NCBI RefSeq assembly: GCF_902686445.1
Contig: NC_062213.1
Coordinates: 40,064,741-40,128,740 of the forward strand
Origin: Sciurus carolinensis
Taxonomy: Eukaryota; Chordata; Mammalia; Rodentia; Sciuridae
Direction of reading: 5' to 3'
Length of the DNA: 64,000 bases
A program made the translations under genes and the position numbers. Below, in pieces: positions 1 to 10,300 of this stretch. Numbering within the stretch: position 1 is the stretch's first letter; every line of letters begins with the position of its first letter. A model generated the notes under the pieces. That model did not search any database. It saw only the letters and a program-made list of their open reading frames with translations, and was not told where the DNA came from.

Positions 1-1180
1 CACAGTGGGTTCTCAGAAAGCTTTAGCTGACCAGGAGAGGGTAGGGAGAGATTATGAGGATTAACAGATCTTCCAAGGGTAGGGGGTCTGATATGAGAAA
101 ACAGGGCCTAAAAAGGAACTTTTGGTTATTGATATCTATGGGATGGATGTGTTACAGAAACAATAAAAGGTCACATAATAACAGGATCACTTTTTTTTCC
201 CAAACTGGAAATTGAGTCATGTGGTTGGAGATGGAAGGGACAATGGGACAGAGTATCTGAATTCAGGGTTGGTCTTTAACTTGATTGCAGGTTTATTTGG
301 TTGGATCTCTAAACCCTGGTTATGTGTGCTTATGTGTCTGGCTCGTTGTCTGAGCAGAGTGGAAGCCTACGGACAACTTCCAATGAGTCAGCAGGAGGCT
401 GAGCTGCAGTGTCTTTGCTATGTCCTGGAGAGTGGCGAGGCCTTGAGAGGAAACCCATCGTCTTTCCGGCAGGAAGACAGAGCTCGATGCAACTGTAATC
501 ACTATAAACGAAGGGGAAACATTTGAAAGGAACAATCAAAAAAGAGGAGTCCCAAATTCTCATAACCTCTGCCCACATTTCTGTCTGACCCCTCAACAAT
601 GCACAGGCAGGGAAGAGAGCTGCCATCCAAGCGACAGAATGTGCAGTCCGAGTTCAACCAAGTTAACTGCAAATCAAACAAAACAAAATCTGCGTGTATC
701 CCCACAGTCACTCTAGGTGGGAGTTGTCAGTTCCCTCATTTAAGAGGTGGTTCTAGCAGAGTCCATGGGTGGCCTGCCATGTCCCCCTGGCACTTACCAC
801 GGCACAAGTGGTTCTGCCTAAGGGCTTTCTTTACCTGCTAGAGCAGAGAGCTCTCTGTGCATGGAGCAGGCCAGTGGGACACAATTATGAGCCCCTCTCT
901 CCTCCCCAGGAGCAACTTTCAACCAGGGACAGATGGAAATTGGGGATCAATACCCCATCTCCCTTGCCATTGAGGGGAGGAGAGGAGAGGTGGCTAATTC
1001 CCAACATTTGCTCTATCCCATCTCCAAGAATTCCCCAGTGGGATTTAGTTTTGCCCACTTGTTGCTGACAAGTTCATGGGCTTGCTCTCCTTTCTTACCC
1101 ATTCTCCTGCTAGTGCCTCCTGGGACCACCTCCCAGTGAAACTACTTGCCCTACAATCCATACATCGGCGCTGTTTCAAC
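1..1180. other. Unassigned noncoding sequence
   Basis: I recognise no gene or repeat family here. Short open frames exist on both strands but show no familiar domain and no exon-like support. An NF-E2/MARE-like motif is listed separately at 383-393. Confidence 0.5.
383..393 (+). promoter_or_regulatory. NF-E2/MARE-like motif
   Basis: The string atgagtcagca matches the AP-1/NF-E2/small-Maf consensus (TGAGTCAGCA). A single short motif occurs often by chance, so function is unproven. Confidence 0.25.
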
Positions 1181-1184
1181 TAAG

Positions 1185-1290
1185 ATGACAAGGTACCTCC
1201 AGCTCAGAGAAGTAAAGCAAACCATCTAGGCTGCCAGGTTACTAGTGAGCAGCCAAGACTCGACTCTGGGGTTGACAAATTCAAACCCTG
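1185..1290 (-). repeat. MIR SINE fragment, minus strand (weak)
   Basis: The order of words resembles the antisense MIR core: a cagagaag...aagcaaacc block, then a ttactagtgagcagccaagactcg block like the usual 'ctagtaagtggcagagccgggattcg'. It is heavily diverged. Just after it, cctcc..acccagaactg occurs twice in tandem (1291-1326). Confidence 0.4.
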
Positions 1291-1329
1291 CCTCCTTTAC
1301 CCAGAACTGCCTCCTACCCAGAACTGTGT

Positions 1330-2295
1330 CTGAGTCTTTAGAGTTAAAGAGGGCCTTTGAAGGCAGGGCCCACCTTCAGGAGGGGGTTAAGTGTGGTTGT
1401 GTGGCAGGGGAGGATTTGGATACTCTTGGCCTCCCTCCAGTGTCAGCAGCTGTGGGAACAGCTTAAGGACAGATTGGTAACTGTGTGGTGAATTCTTCTT
1501 CCTGGGAGGCTCAAGGCTCATGGGAGTCATCAGAGGCCAGCTCCCTGGTACAGTCCATCCAGTGTGGGGTTTCTTACTTCACCCACTGGGAGGGGCTAGA
1601 GTAGTTGCTGGTCTCCTGGGCTTATGCCTGGAAAATACATTAGTCATCTTTGAAGATGGACAGAGAATACACTCCACCTTCCTTCCTAGGAAAGAGCAGG
1701 TCTCTCCTGGTGTGGTTCCTTCTATGGACTGAGGGAAAAGGCACAGAATACCCCCAAGGTGTGTCCTCCCTCCTGAACTGGACTTTGTGACTTGGGATAA
1801 ATACTTCCAGGGAGGCAGAGACACATGCCGAACTCAGAGAAGCCATTCCCAGACTCTCAGGAAAGTAGAACCCCCTTGATCCAGAAGATGTGGAGGCAGA
1901 GTGGGGCTCCTATCTGGTTTGCTCTGCCACACTGGGGACGAAGAACCTTCCCTGTCCCCCGAAGGCACCTAGACCCTCCTTTCCTCTCAGAAAGTCAGCC
2001 TCACCAGGCAAAAGGAGCCACACGGACTCCAGTGAGCTCTGATTCCTTTGACTTTCTGAAGGACAAAGAGGAGTGTGTCAGGGCACTACCTCCAGGTCAG
2101 GATGTTCAGGGCCAGCAGAGTCTTTCTGTGGTGTCTGTCCCTTTGGAAAAGGATCCTGCTATGACTGAATGGTGCCGTGGACAGTGCACAAGCCTGAGTT
2201 GAGTGGAGTTGGGCAGAATTGGGCTTAGATCCCCCATGATCCCTTGAGAAAGAGAAGGTCATGGTAAAGAATGCAGATACCTCACACATGTAGTA
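1330..2295. other. Unassigned noncoding sequence
   Basis: No recognisable repeat or gene. The longest open frame (1825-2202, plus, 125 codons) has no familiar motif and a low-information composition, so I do not call it a gene. Confidence 0.45.
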
Positions 2296-2299
2296 AGGG

Positions 2300-2365
2300 T
2301 TATATGATGTTACATTTATGCAGCTGCTGTGAACTTAGCAGGTGCTAAATAAATGGCAAAGCTTT
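2300..2365 (+). repeat. MIR 3' end fragment
   Basis: The stretch atttatgcagctgctgtgaac followed by agcaggtgctaaataaatgg matches the end of MIR, where '..tagtaggtgctcaataaatg' is typical. Short and diverged. Confidence 0.4.
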
Positions 2366-2449
2366 GTTAATACTAATGATACCTGGAGAAAGGATAGTGT
2401 GATCCCATGTGTGTAAAATTGTGGTGCTCTGATAGGATGATTATCAAGC

Positions 2450-2570
2450 ATTAGCAGTTTTCTCTGAGTAATGGGATTTAGGGACAATTTTTACTTTCTT
2501 CTTTTGCTTATCAGTTTGTTCCTTGAATTTCTTTTTACAATGCACATGCATATAACGAACACCACCCACC
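2450..2570 (+). repeat. Old L1M 3'-end fragment
   Basis: The pattern 'ctctgagtaatgggattt ... tttttactttcttcttttgc ... gaatttctttttacaatgcacatgcat' follows the 3' UTR of ancient mammalian L1 (L1M), which typically ends in a pyrimidine-rich run and then '..tacaatgaacatgtat'. Confidence 0.4.
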
Positions 2571-2859
2571 TTTAGCCTCAAGGAATTCCAGTAAAGGCTA
2601 GATTCTTGATGTGCATGAAATAGAATTTTTAGGTTAGTTTGGGGGGGCACACATTACTCTTCATAGCAGAAGAGTTTGGGTTACCAGAGCAAACTGAATG
2701 GAGAATGAGACTAGGAAGAGGTGGCAGAAGGGACCGCAAAGTGACAGATCCTGTGTAGTGAGCAACATGATCCTGGATTTTGCTTTCACTCTACTACTTA
2801 CCCAAATGCTTGTTCCCAAACTTTTTCAATCATGAGAACTGAAATTGGGGCCAAATTTC

Positions 2860-3380
2860 ATATCAAAGTTAATGTGGGATGGGAGAGAGGCAGCATGTGA
2901 GGACACATTACCCACATGTGAGTAATTGATTCTATTCTCCCAGGAATCAGCAGAAATCTTGGGAAGACTATGGAGTTCCACAGGGCATAGAACCAATGGA
3001 GCTTAAGGCAAATGATCCTGTTATCCATGGCTGCACCGCAGGCCATCCCACGCTTAGTGGCAGAAAACAATTACAGTCATTTGTTGTTACTTCTTCACTT
3101 TCTGGGTGTTGATGGGTCTCAGAGGGGTGGTTCTTGCTCAGGGGCCCTCCTGAGGGGGCCATCAGGTGGTGGCTGTGTCAGATGGCAGCTGCAGTCATCC
3201 ATGGCAAAACTTTCCTCATTCACATGTCTACTCTCTGGGCTGGACGGCAAAGGCTAGAACAGCTGGGGCTCCTCCAGACATCTTTCTGACTCTATGTGGT
3301 CTCTTCATGTGGTGTCTCCAGCAGGTACCTTTGGGGTGTGAGGTTGGGGTGAATTTCTCATGGTTCCAAAGCTGTCTGTC

Positions 3381-3429
<49 letters not shown>

Positions 3430-3670
3430 CATGAGCACCAGGTGGAAGCTGTACTGCCTTTCTGACCCAGATTTTTGGAAGTCACACAGAGTCACCTCCA
3501 CTGCGTTCTATTAGTCAAAGCCGTCAAAAGGCCCACCCAGGTTCAAGGGGAGACGACAGAGCCCCCATCTCCTGATGGAAAAGTAGCAAAGTTCTGGAAT
3601 GAGCCTATGGGAATGAAAATATCACTGTGGCCATTTTTGGAAAATACAGTCAGCATAAGACATTTCACAA
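2860..3670 (-). repeat. Old LTR-like relic (MaLR-like), interrupted by a GA microsatellite
   Basis: The stretch resembles a common mammalian antisense LTR-type repeat. It has a '..cttagtggcagaaaacaa..' block, a run of ggctggac/gctggggct words, then 'cattctattagtcaaagc' with 'ggcccacccaggttcaaggg' and finally 'gtggccatttttggaaaata'. I am confident it is repetitive and less sure of the family. The GA run at 3383-3428 lies inside it. Confidence 0.4.
3383..3428. repeat. (GA)23 microsatellite
   Basis: About 46 bases of uninterrupted GA dinucleotide. Confidence 0.97.
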
Positions 3671-3679
3671 TGTTGAGGG

Positions 3680-4835
3680 GCAGGGCGGCCCTCAGCTGAT
3701 ATCTGAATTACAATCAGGAAAAACAACAAAACTATTTTCTTGTTTTTTTTTTTAAAGGCAAAATATTAACAGAAGTAGACTTCAAATCTAATCTAAAAGT
3801 ACTTAGAAGAACATAGATGATGATTAGGGACTTTTATTGTAGCAGATTTACCAGAATTGGCTGTGAAAATCATAATGAAAATGAACGAGCCAGAAAGAAA
3901 ATGTGGTGTGCCTCTTTTCAAACTCTTTCTGGAAGGAGCGAGCAGTGCTGGAAATTGAACAGGACAAGCCTGGAAGAGTGCCTGAGGGTCAGAAGGGTCA
4001 GACCTTGGCTCTTGGCAGAGAGGCATGCATGAGAGACGCTGCAGAGATGAGGCATCCAGGGCAGAGCCTGGATTGGGTGCGGGGAAAGGACAAACCCCAG
4101 TGCACTTTCTGCCATGTCCCCTGCTGCTTCTTTGTGTGTTCTCCCTCAATGGTGATGACTGGGGTTCTCCTGCCCTACAGTGGGCTTCAGCAGGTGGGTC
4201 AAGGACTTGCAGGCCTCAACTCTTTTCTTCATGGAGTCCTTGAACTCTGACCTCAGGGACCATCTCCTGCAAACGAGGGCTCTTCCCCCAATGCCTGCTC
4301 CCTCTCTCGTTGCTGCAGCTTTCCACCGACTCTGCATTCGTGTGTCCCTTCAGACAGACCTGGGACCCCTGATGCCAGACCTGGCTGGAAAGCAGCCCTC
4401 TCTCACCATCCTGGATCTCATGGGTGGACAGCAGCTTTTGTGTTGGGAGGGATCATGAGGGATCCTATTTGGGTTCAGAGGGAAAGAGGGCCTTGATCCA
4501 CTGGCAGTGAAGGGAAGTGGTGATAGAAGTTCGCACAATTCCCTAACTCTGGGCAGCAAGATTGAGGGCAAACTTCTCCAAGCACTTGGTCATCTACCTT
4601 TCCTCCCATATTCTCAGGGCTGGCACTGCATGTCATCCTGGACCCGTCCTGCCCTCTGTAAGCCACACCTCCATCCCCTGTACCCTTACGTGCTAGTGAT
4701 CTCAGTGGTTGATGTTTTGGGTCAGTTCTTGATCTGGATTCTTTGGCAATGGAGAACAGGAGATCAGCACTTTCAGGTTTCTCTTCATATACATTGTCCC
4801 CTTGATCTTCTTTCATAAACCCCACAGAAAACCCC
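3680..4835. other. Unassigned noncoding sequence
   Basis: No recognisable repeat family or coding domain. There is a T11 run near 3743. Open frames overlap each other on both strands without a convincing product. Confidence 0.45.
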
Positions 4836-4839
4836 CAGA

Positions 4840-4925
4840 GAACTTAAAGATTATTTAATTCTACCTCCTTATTTTATAAGTCAGCAAACTGAGGCATGGA
4901 GGAGGGAGGTTTGCCTGCCAGTCTC
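4840..4925 (-). repeat. MIR SINE fragment, minus strand
   Basis: The word order 'gattatttaattctacctcc..attttataagtcagcaaactgaggcatgg' matches antisense MIR ('cattttacagatgaggaaactgaggcacag'). Confidence 0.5.
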
Positions 4926-4929
4926 CCCA

Positions 4930-5940
4930 CCAGCATCTCAACTGGAGTTTGCAAAGGGGCCCACTTGGGGCACAGCACAAACCTCCCTCTCTGTTGCCAA
5001 CACCGCTCTCCAGCCTCCTTCTTTGCAGTGGCCAGGCCATACTGGAGATCATGCCAAAGAGTGTCAACCAGGAACGTGTCTTCCTTCTTAAAATACATTG
5101 TGGATAGGCAGGCAGGCCCTCCAAGACCCCAACAATGCAGCTTGCTTAGAGCCCAGCACACAGTAACCCAGAAACATATGTGGTGAGCAATAACAGTCAT
5201 AAATTTTATGAGATTATGTGTTCCTAATGTGAGATTTCAGGCTGATCTGTTTGTTGAGCTATGCCAAGCTTCAGCATGATTCAATCAAGTTGTGCTTAAT
5301 CTTCCCTTATTTACTCTGGGTGGGGGTGAGTCATGGAGTGTGTCTCGGGTCCAGTCTGCTGAACTAATTTACCCCAAGGATTTTGATGGACTGGTGATTT
5401 GTTTTCTCTGAATATTCAGAGTTTATTTACTTATATCATCCGATGGGTCTGGATTACATGCAGTGGAAGTCTGCAGTTGTGCTGAGGATTGAGACCAGTA
5501 GAGACAGGAAGCCCCTTTGGGGTGCCATGACTTCTTTTTCTATCCTGGTTAAATCATGTAAAATGCTTTGTTACCTTTTGATTAATTCACAGGACTTAAC
5601 TTTATGGCTTCTTTAACACAGAAAAAGGCACTTTGGTCAATGCCCTGCATCTCTGAATCTCAGGCCATGTAGGTCTGCCAAGCATCTCCATCTTGTGTCC
5701 ATTTTTTTTCAGCCACTAGGGACATGGGGACATGTCAATGGAATTTGGTGTCTTGTGTCCACATTGACTTGATTCAGTCTTACAAGGGTATGTCAAGTCC
5801 CCTTGGACTAAGAATAGTGAAGACCAGATTCTAGTCCAACAGTGAGGGTGTTGGGACCTTCCGGCTTTCATGGGATGGGAGAAATGTGGCCTTTCAAAGC
5901 TTGAGGCTAGGGTGAAAAGAGTTTCCTTTAATATTTTACT
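4930..5940. other. Unassigned noncoding sequence
   Basis: No recognisable repeat or gene. Two similar words, tcttgtgtccat and tcttgtgtccac, occur at 5691 and 5751, possibly a small local duplication. Confidence 0.4.
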
Positions 5941-5947
5941 TTGATCA

Positions 5948-6058
5948 TGGTGCCAACTGTCCCAGTTTGCCCGGGACTAAGAAGGTTCCCAGGATGTGGG
6001 ACTTTCAGTACTAAGAAGTGGAAAGTTCTGGGCAAAGCAAGACAAGTTGATCACCCTA
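5948..6058. mobile_element. Palindromic DNA-transposon MITE (hAT-like)
   Basis: The left arm reads tggtgccaactgtcccagtt then tgcccgggact. The right arm, read on the other strand, gives nearly the same order (agggtgatcaacttgtcttg, then ctttgcccagaact). The whole ~110 bp can fold back on itself. Such short, near-palindromic elements with a '(gggtg)accaactgtcccggtttgcccggga' end are known as non-autonomous hAT relics in mammals. The exact family name is not assigned. Confidence 0.5.
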
Positions 6059-6182
6059 ACTTGGATGTCCCTTGACTTTGGCAAGTTAGGCCTTAGGATG
6101 TAGCCAGAGCTTTGGGTTGGGATGGGAGAGTCACTTTCTTCCAAAAGGCTGCTGCATGGCCTCAGGCCCTGGGATGAAATGT

Positions 6183-6572
6183 TGAAGCTTTGGTTTGAAT
6201 ATTTGTCTCCTCTGAAACTCATGTTGAGATTTAATTGCAACATTATAACAGTGCTAAGAAGTAGGGCCTTTAAGGGGTGATTAGACCATGGGGGCACCAC
6301 CCTCATGAGTGGGCTAAGGCCGTTAAAAACCCAATGGCCATTGTGAGAACAACTGTTGGTAAGTGGATCCTATCCCTCATGTTTTATTTCACATACTTTC
6401 ACTCACCTTCCACTCTTCCACTTGGAAAGACACAGAAGAAGGTCCTAACCAGAGGCTGTGCCATGTTCTTGGACTTCACAGCCTCCATAGCTATAAGAAA
6501 TAAACTTCCTTTTCTTATAAATCACTCAGTCTGTGACATTATGTTATACTACAGAAAATGGACTGAGATAAT
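6183..6572 (+). mobile_element. Solo MaLR LTR (MST/MLT-type), plus strand
   Basis: Sequence order matches a mammalian MaLR LTR. It starts with 'tggtttgaatatttgtctcc', then 'gggcctttaaggggtgattagacc', 'ccctcatgagtgggctaagg', and near the end 'cttggacttcacagcctcca', 'agaaataaacttccttttct' (with an AATAAA-type signal) and 'gactgaga'. No internal region or second LTR is seen, so it is probably a solo LTR left by LTR-LTR recombination. These LTRs belong to an old, non-autonomous ERVL-related family. Confidence 0.75.
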
Positions 6573-6579
6573 TCCCCAC

Positions 6580-6985
6580 CTACCCTCACATTGTAAGAGT
6601 GGAAGGTCACCTGTCCCTTTCTCAGGTACAAGTCCTTCTCCCTGTACTGAGGAGTATCAGCAGATTTTCCTCCCAGTATAGGGCAGTGACAGGCTCTGGG
6701 CCCACTCTAATGGTTAGAGAATCCCACAGACTCCACAGGGGCACAGACAAGGAGAAGCACCTGTCCTAGAGAAGATGATGTGACCCTTTTGAGAAGGCAT
6801 CAGCATTCCTGAAACATTGATGGTCTGAAGCAGTTCAAGCTGGCAGCAGGTTTTGAACTTATCTCTGGCAGTGGTGGTATCTCTGTGTGTGTGGGTTCAG
6901 TTTTTAGGAATGAAAACTTAAAACACCTTGGTGAACCCTTTGGTTATAAGAGTAACATCCAGATTCTGTCACACCCTGATTAGGA
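6580..6985. other. Unassigned noncoding sequence
   Basis: Nothing recognised between the LTR and the MIR. Confidence 0.4.
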
Positions 6986-6989
6986 ATAT

Positions 6990-7160
6990 GCATGCTAGAG
7001 CCAGATTCTGACATTTAATTTGACCTTGAGAAAGCTCTTTGGGTTTCAATTTCCTAATCTGTAAAACGGGCACAATGAAGGTGGTTGCAAGGATTCAATT
7101 AATTAATATTCACAAAGAACTTAGGATGAAGTTTGGTACATAGTCATTGCTCCAAAAATT
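6990..7160 (+). repeat. MIR SINE, plus strand
   Basis: Contains the MIR core order: 'agccagattctgac', 'tgaccttgagaaagctcttt', 'ggtttcaatttcctaatctg', 'taaaacgggcacaatgaagg' and 'ggattcaattaattaat'. Diverged but clear. Confidence 0.75.
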
Positions 7161-7760
7161 TATCTGTGGTATTGGAATGAAATGGCAGAGTCAAACATGG
7201 TAAATGACTTTGTGTGGTGCAAAGTTGTCATAGTTGTCAGATTTGCACACCAGTGGGAAGCTCTGCTCTGAGAACTGCGGTTGGTTGTCACCTCTGCCGC
7301 CTGTTCTCACTGCATCTCATTCTGTCTTGCTGCCCAGTCCACCGCCTCCCAGGCTGGGGTGGACATTCTGCACGTCTTCCTCTGAATCTGAACCTATATG
7401 GAGTCTGTGGAGCTTGGCACATTTTTGCTGAAGTCTGGGTGACAGAAGATCACTGATAACTGCGTGTCAGACCCGAAGAGGCTGAAATCTCAAGGGCAAA
7501 GGTCCTTTCCCAGGGGCCTCTCCTGGCTGATGTTGCTTATACCCCAGGGACCTTTTTCCACCACACCCTCTTACCTAGGGTCCAGATGCAAACAACCTCC
7601 AGGCTTCAGCAGGAAGCAACTCCCCATCACCACACCTCCCAGTCAACACAACACCATCTGCAGATACACCGCTTCTTTGGATGCCTCTTGGGTGGTAGGT
7701 TGAATTTCAGCTCCTGTATGACTTTGAATCTACATAGAAATAATCATACTTAAAAACATG
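7161..7760. other. Unassigned noncoding sequence
   Basis: Several overlapping short frames (for example 7214-7456) but no recognised domain or repeat. Confidence 0.4.
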
Positions 7761-7799
7761 CCAAATTAGTCCTGAGAAAGTAAATTTAATAGTGGATGT

Positions 7800-8720
7800 T
7801 TTGAAAGTTTACCTTTGGCTTGAATTGTATAATCTCTGTCTCTATTCATATACTAAAATGTTCTAAAAAAAATTGCATAATCTCTAATTGAATTTTTATT
7901 GCCACAATGGCATAAAGTCAACTTTCCCATCATTCATTTGACAATGTTTCAAATTTATGTTTGGTAAATGTGTATTTAATACATGTTTTAGTGAAGCTAA
8001 AAAGAAGTTGTATAGATCCCAAATGGTATAAAAAAATTTCAGTGGTGTCAGAAGAGCTTTTTGCTCCACTATTCACTACAAGATTAAAATAGCCACAGTC
8101 CAGGAAGGGAAAATGTCCTGGAATTGTTTCTTAGAATCATCTGTTTCAATCTGTTGTATTTTCTGCACATATTTGTAGCATTGTGATATCTGTGGTCCCT
8201 GAAATTATTTTTTTTAATTGCTTAGGTAAGTTGTCTACTAACCCTATTTATAATCCTTCTCCAGTTGTATCATTTAGTGAAAAATTCCCAAATACATTTA
8301 CATGGAGAAATATTTGCATTTTGAGAATCCACGAATCCAACAAAAATTATTGTTTTTAGTGCATTCATCAGGGCTTGTGTCTCACACACAACATCAATGG
8401 CATAGTCAAAATAATGAGTAATATTTTGCTCTTCTTACCTTATTCAGATTGATTTCATCTGCTACAATTTTAATTATTTATCTCTGTATTTTACTCCTTA
8501 ATTAGGTACAATATTATTTGGTGTCAATATTTATATTATGCATAAATGTTCTGCCATAATATTATCAAATTTTGCTGTGACTTCTGCCAAATGGATAAAT
8601 TTCCATTATCATGTTCATGCTCATAAAGATTTTTGGATGTTCCTCTGAATAGATCTTTCTTGCCAAAAATTAAACCATGTATAATCTGCATTCAACAATA
8701 GCACAACAAAATTTTCCCTC
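7800..8720 (-). pseudogene. Fossil hAT transposase (Zaphod/Tip100-like), minus strand
   Basis: No long frame survives, but reading the minus strand across frames recovers, in the right order, blocks typical of the Zaphod/ZMYM-type hAT transposase. Near 8605-8545 is NGNFIHLAEVTAKFDNIMAEHL (shown here as its first half NGNFIHLAEVT and second half AKFDNIMAEHL), like the family 'GNFL.LLEL.AEFDPVL.EHL'. Near 8440-8360 are AKYYS and DYAIDVVCETQ, like 'AKYFSI.LDCTPDVSH.EQ' around the catalytic-core strand. Near 8277-8253 is NDTTGEGL, matching 'DDTTGEGL'. Near 8095-8050 is NLVVNSGAKSSS, matching 'HSLNLVVNDAAKSS'. The blocks lie in different frames with several stops, so it is long dead. The family encodes a cut-and-paste DNA transposase. 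No terminal repeats were found. It could instead be a retrocopy of a ZMYM-type domesticated gene. Confidence 0.65.
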
Positions 8721-8769
8721 ATGTTTGTAATTGAATAGCAGCATTGATAGTTTTTTTTAAGTTAGATGT

Positions 8770-9130
8770 CGATTTTTCAATATGGTATTAGTCAGACAAG
8801 GTCAAGAGATGCTTCAGTAACAAGCAATGCCAAGATTTCAGTGACCCAACACAACAAAGTTGTGTTCACGTTTGAGTAATGCCTATTGCAGGTCTGTGAT
8901 TTTCAGAGCAGCTTCCCTCCATGGTCTGACTCAATGATCCAGGCAGACACCCTGCAGTTCTATTGTCCTGAAGCCAGAGCCTCCTCAGTCAATGTGACAG
9001 GTGAGAATGGTGGATGGTCTTATACCAACAAAATACTTTGTCTCAGAAAGGTTGCTGCCATCACCACCTGTTGGCCAAGTGGTAGCCTGTGGCCTCTCTC
9101 ACTGGTGAGTGGAACAGAGATAAATAATTC
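8770..9130. repeat. Old interspersed repeat, family not named
   Basis: The opening 'gcttcagtaacaagcaatgcc..gatttcagtgacccaacacaac' is the same type as at 55760 ('gctgcagtaacaagtacctcagatctcagtgac'), a common ancient mammalian repeat beginning 'tgctgcagtaacaa..ctcagtggcttaacacaac'. I cannot name the family with confidence. Confidence 0.35.
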
Positions 9131-10180
9131 TCATGCTTGATGGAAGGAGAAGAGAACCATATATAAGTAAGTTCCAGACTTCTCTGCCATGGTTGTTCTG
9201 GTGCTCTTCGTGTTTACAAAGAATATGTGATAAATGCTGCTACTCTTTGCCCCCATTTTTCACTTTTAATTTTTCTTGCTCCCAAAGAATTGGCAATAGA
9301 GTCAAAAGTATAGAATCCTTTGAAGAAGAATAAAGTAACTCAATCTAGTGAGAGCTTTTTTTTTCACTATTTGTAAGAATTTGTTTGCAATCAGTTTGTG
9401 AAAATTTCCTATTTCTAATATTTTTTGGAAAGTTGAATTTTCTTATTTGAGGTTAAAAAAATTCAACCAGAGTATCCTCCTCTGTACGATGCAAATTCTG
9501 CAGACTCTCTGGCTCAACCCACATCCACTCTGTGAGATCTCTGGTCTCTTTTTATTTCTGGGGGTACTTGGAGATGGTTTTCAGAGTTCTTCTCAAGCCA
9601 CTGCAGGCTTCTGTTGGTTTCATTTCCTCCTGCTCTGGTTAGGTGTGAGAGCTGGACCACAGCAATATCCCCCAAAGACACAAGCTTATACTGCAGCTCA
9701 CCACCACACCATCCTTTCTTGTCCTCGTTTGTGGCTGACTGGTACCACTAAAACCCTGTGCTCCCAATATACCAAGAAATGGTAGGAAAATAGCTCCTTT
9801 AGTGCCCAGCCTCTGCAGTGGCTAGCTAATGCACCACAACACACTTCACCAAAGTTGAGGGGTTAAAATGAAGAGCACTTGCTTCTGTAGGTTGAGGATT
9901 TAGGCTGGAGTTAGATGGGTTTCCCCCTGTGTCTATGGCCAGCTGTGGGTCAACTTCCCTTGACTGGGTTCTTTCACATGCTTGGGGTCTTATTTGGGAG
10001 ACTGGGCTGACTAGTTCTGATCCACACGGAATCTTATTCTCTAGCATGACTGAGGCAACGGTCCCAAGAGAAAAAGCACAAGGGTGTGAGGCCTCTGAAG
10101 GCCTGGGCTCAGAACTGGTGAACATCTTTATACCAGGTTCTGTTGACCAAAGTAATTTATTAGATCATCCCAGAACCGAG
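9131..10180. other. Unassigned noncoding sequence
   Basis: Nothing recognised except a T-rich stretch. The 140-codon plus-strand frame 9929-10351 has no recognisable domain and runs into an LTR-like relic at its end. Confidence 0.4.
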
Positions 10181-10184
10181 GAGA

Positions 10185-10300
10185 TGGGAGAGAGACTCTG
10201 TTTCTTGATGAGAGGAGCTACAAAGTCACATGAAAAGGGTATGGACACAAGAGAAGTAAAGGATTGTTGCCACGTTTGTAACCCTCCACAGCCTGGAACT
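10185..10300 (-). repeat. Old LTR-like tail (MaLR-like)
   Basis: The order 'cttgatgagaggagctacaa', 'agtcacatgaaaagggtatgg', 'acacaagagaa', 'attgttgccacgtttgtaa' matches the end of the same class of antisense LTR-like repeat seen at 2860-3670. Confidence 0.35.

Noticed and set aside
1825..2202. 125-codon plus-strand open frame
   Set aside because: No familiar domain, no family resemblance, and no supporting exon signals. Chance frames of this size are expected in 64 kb.
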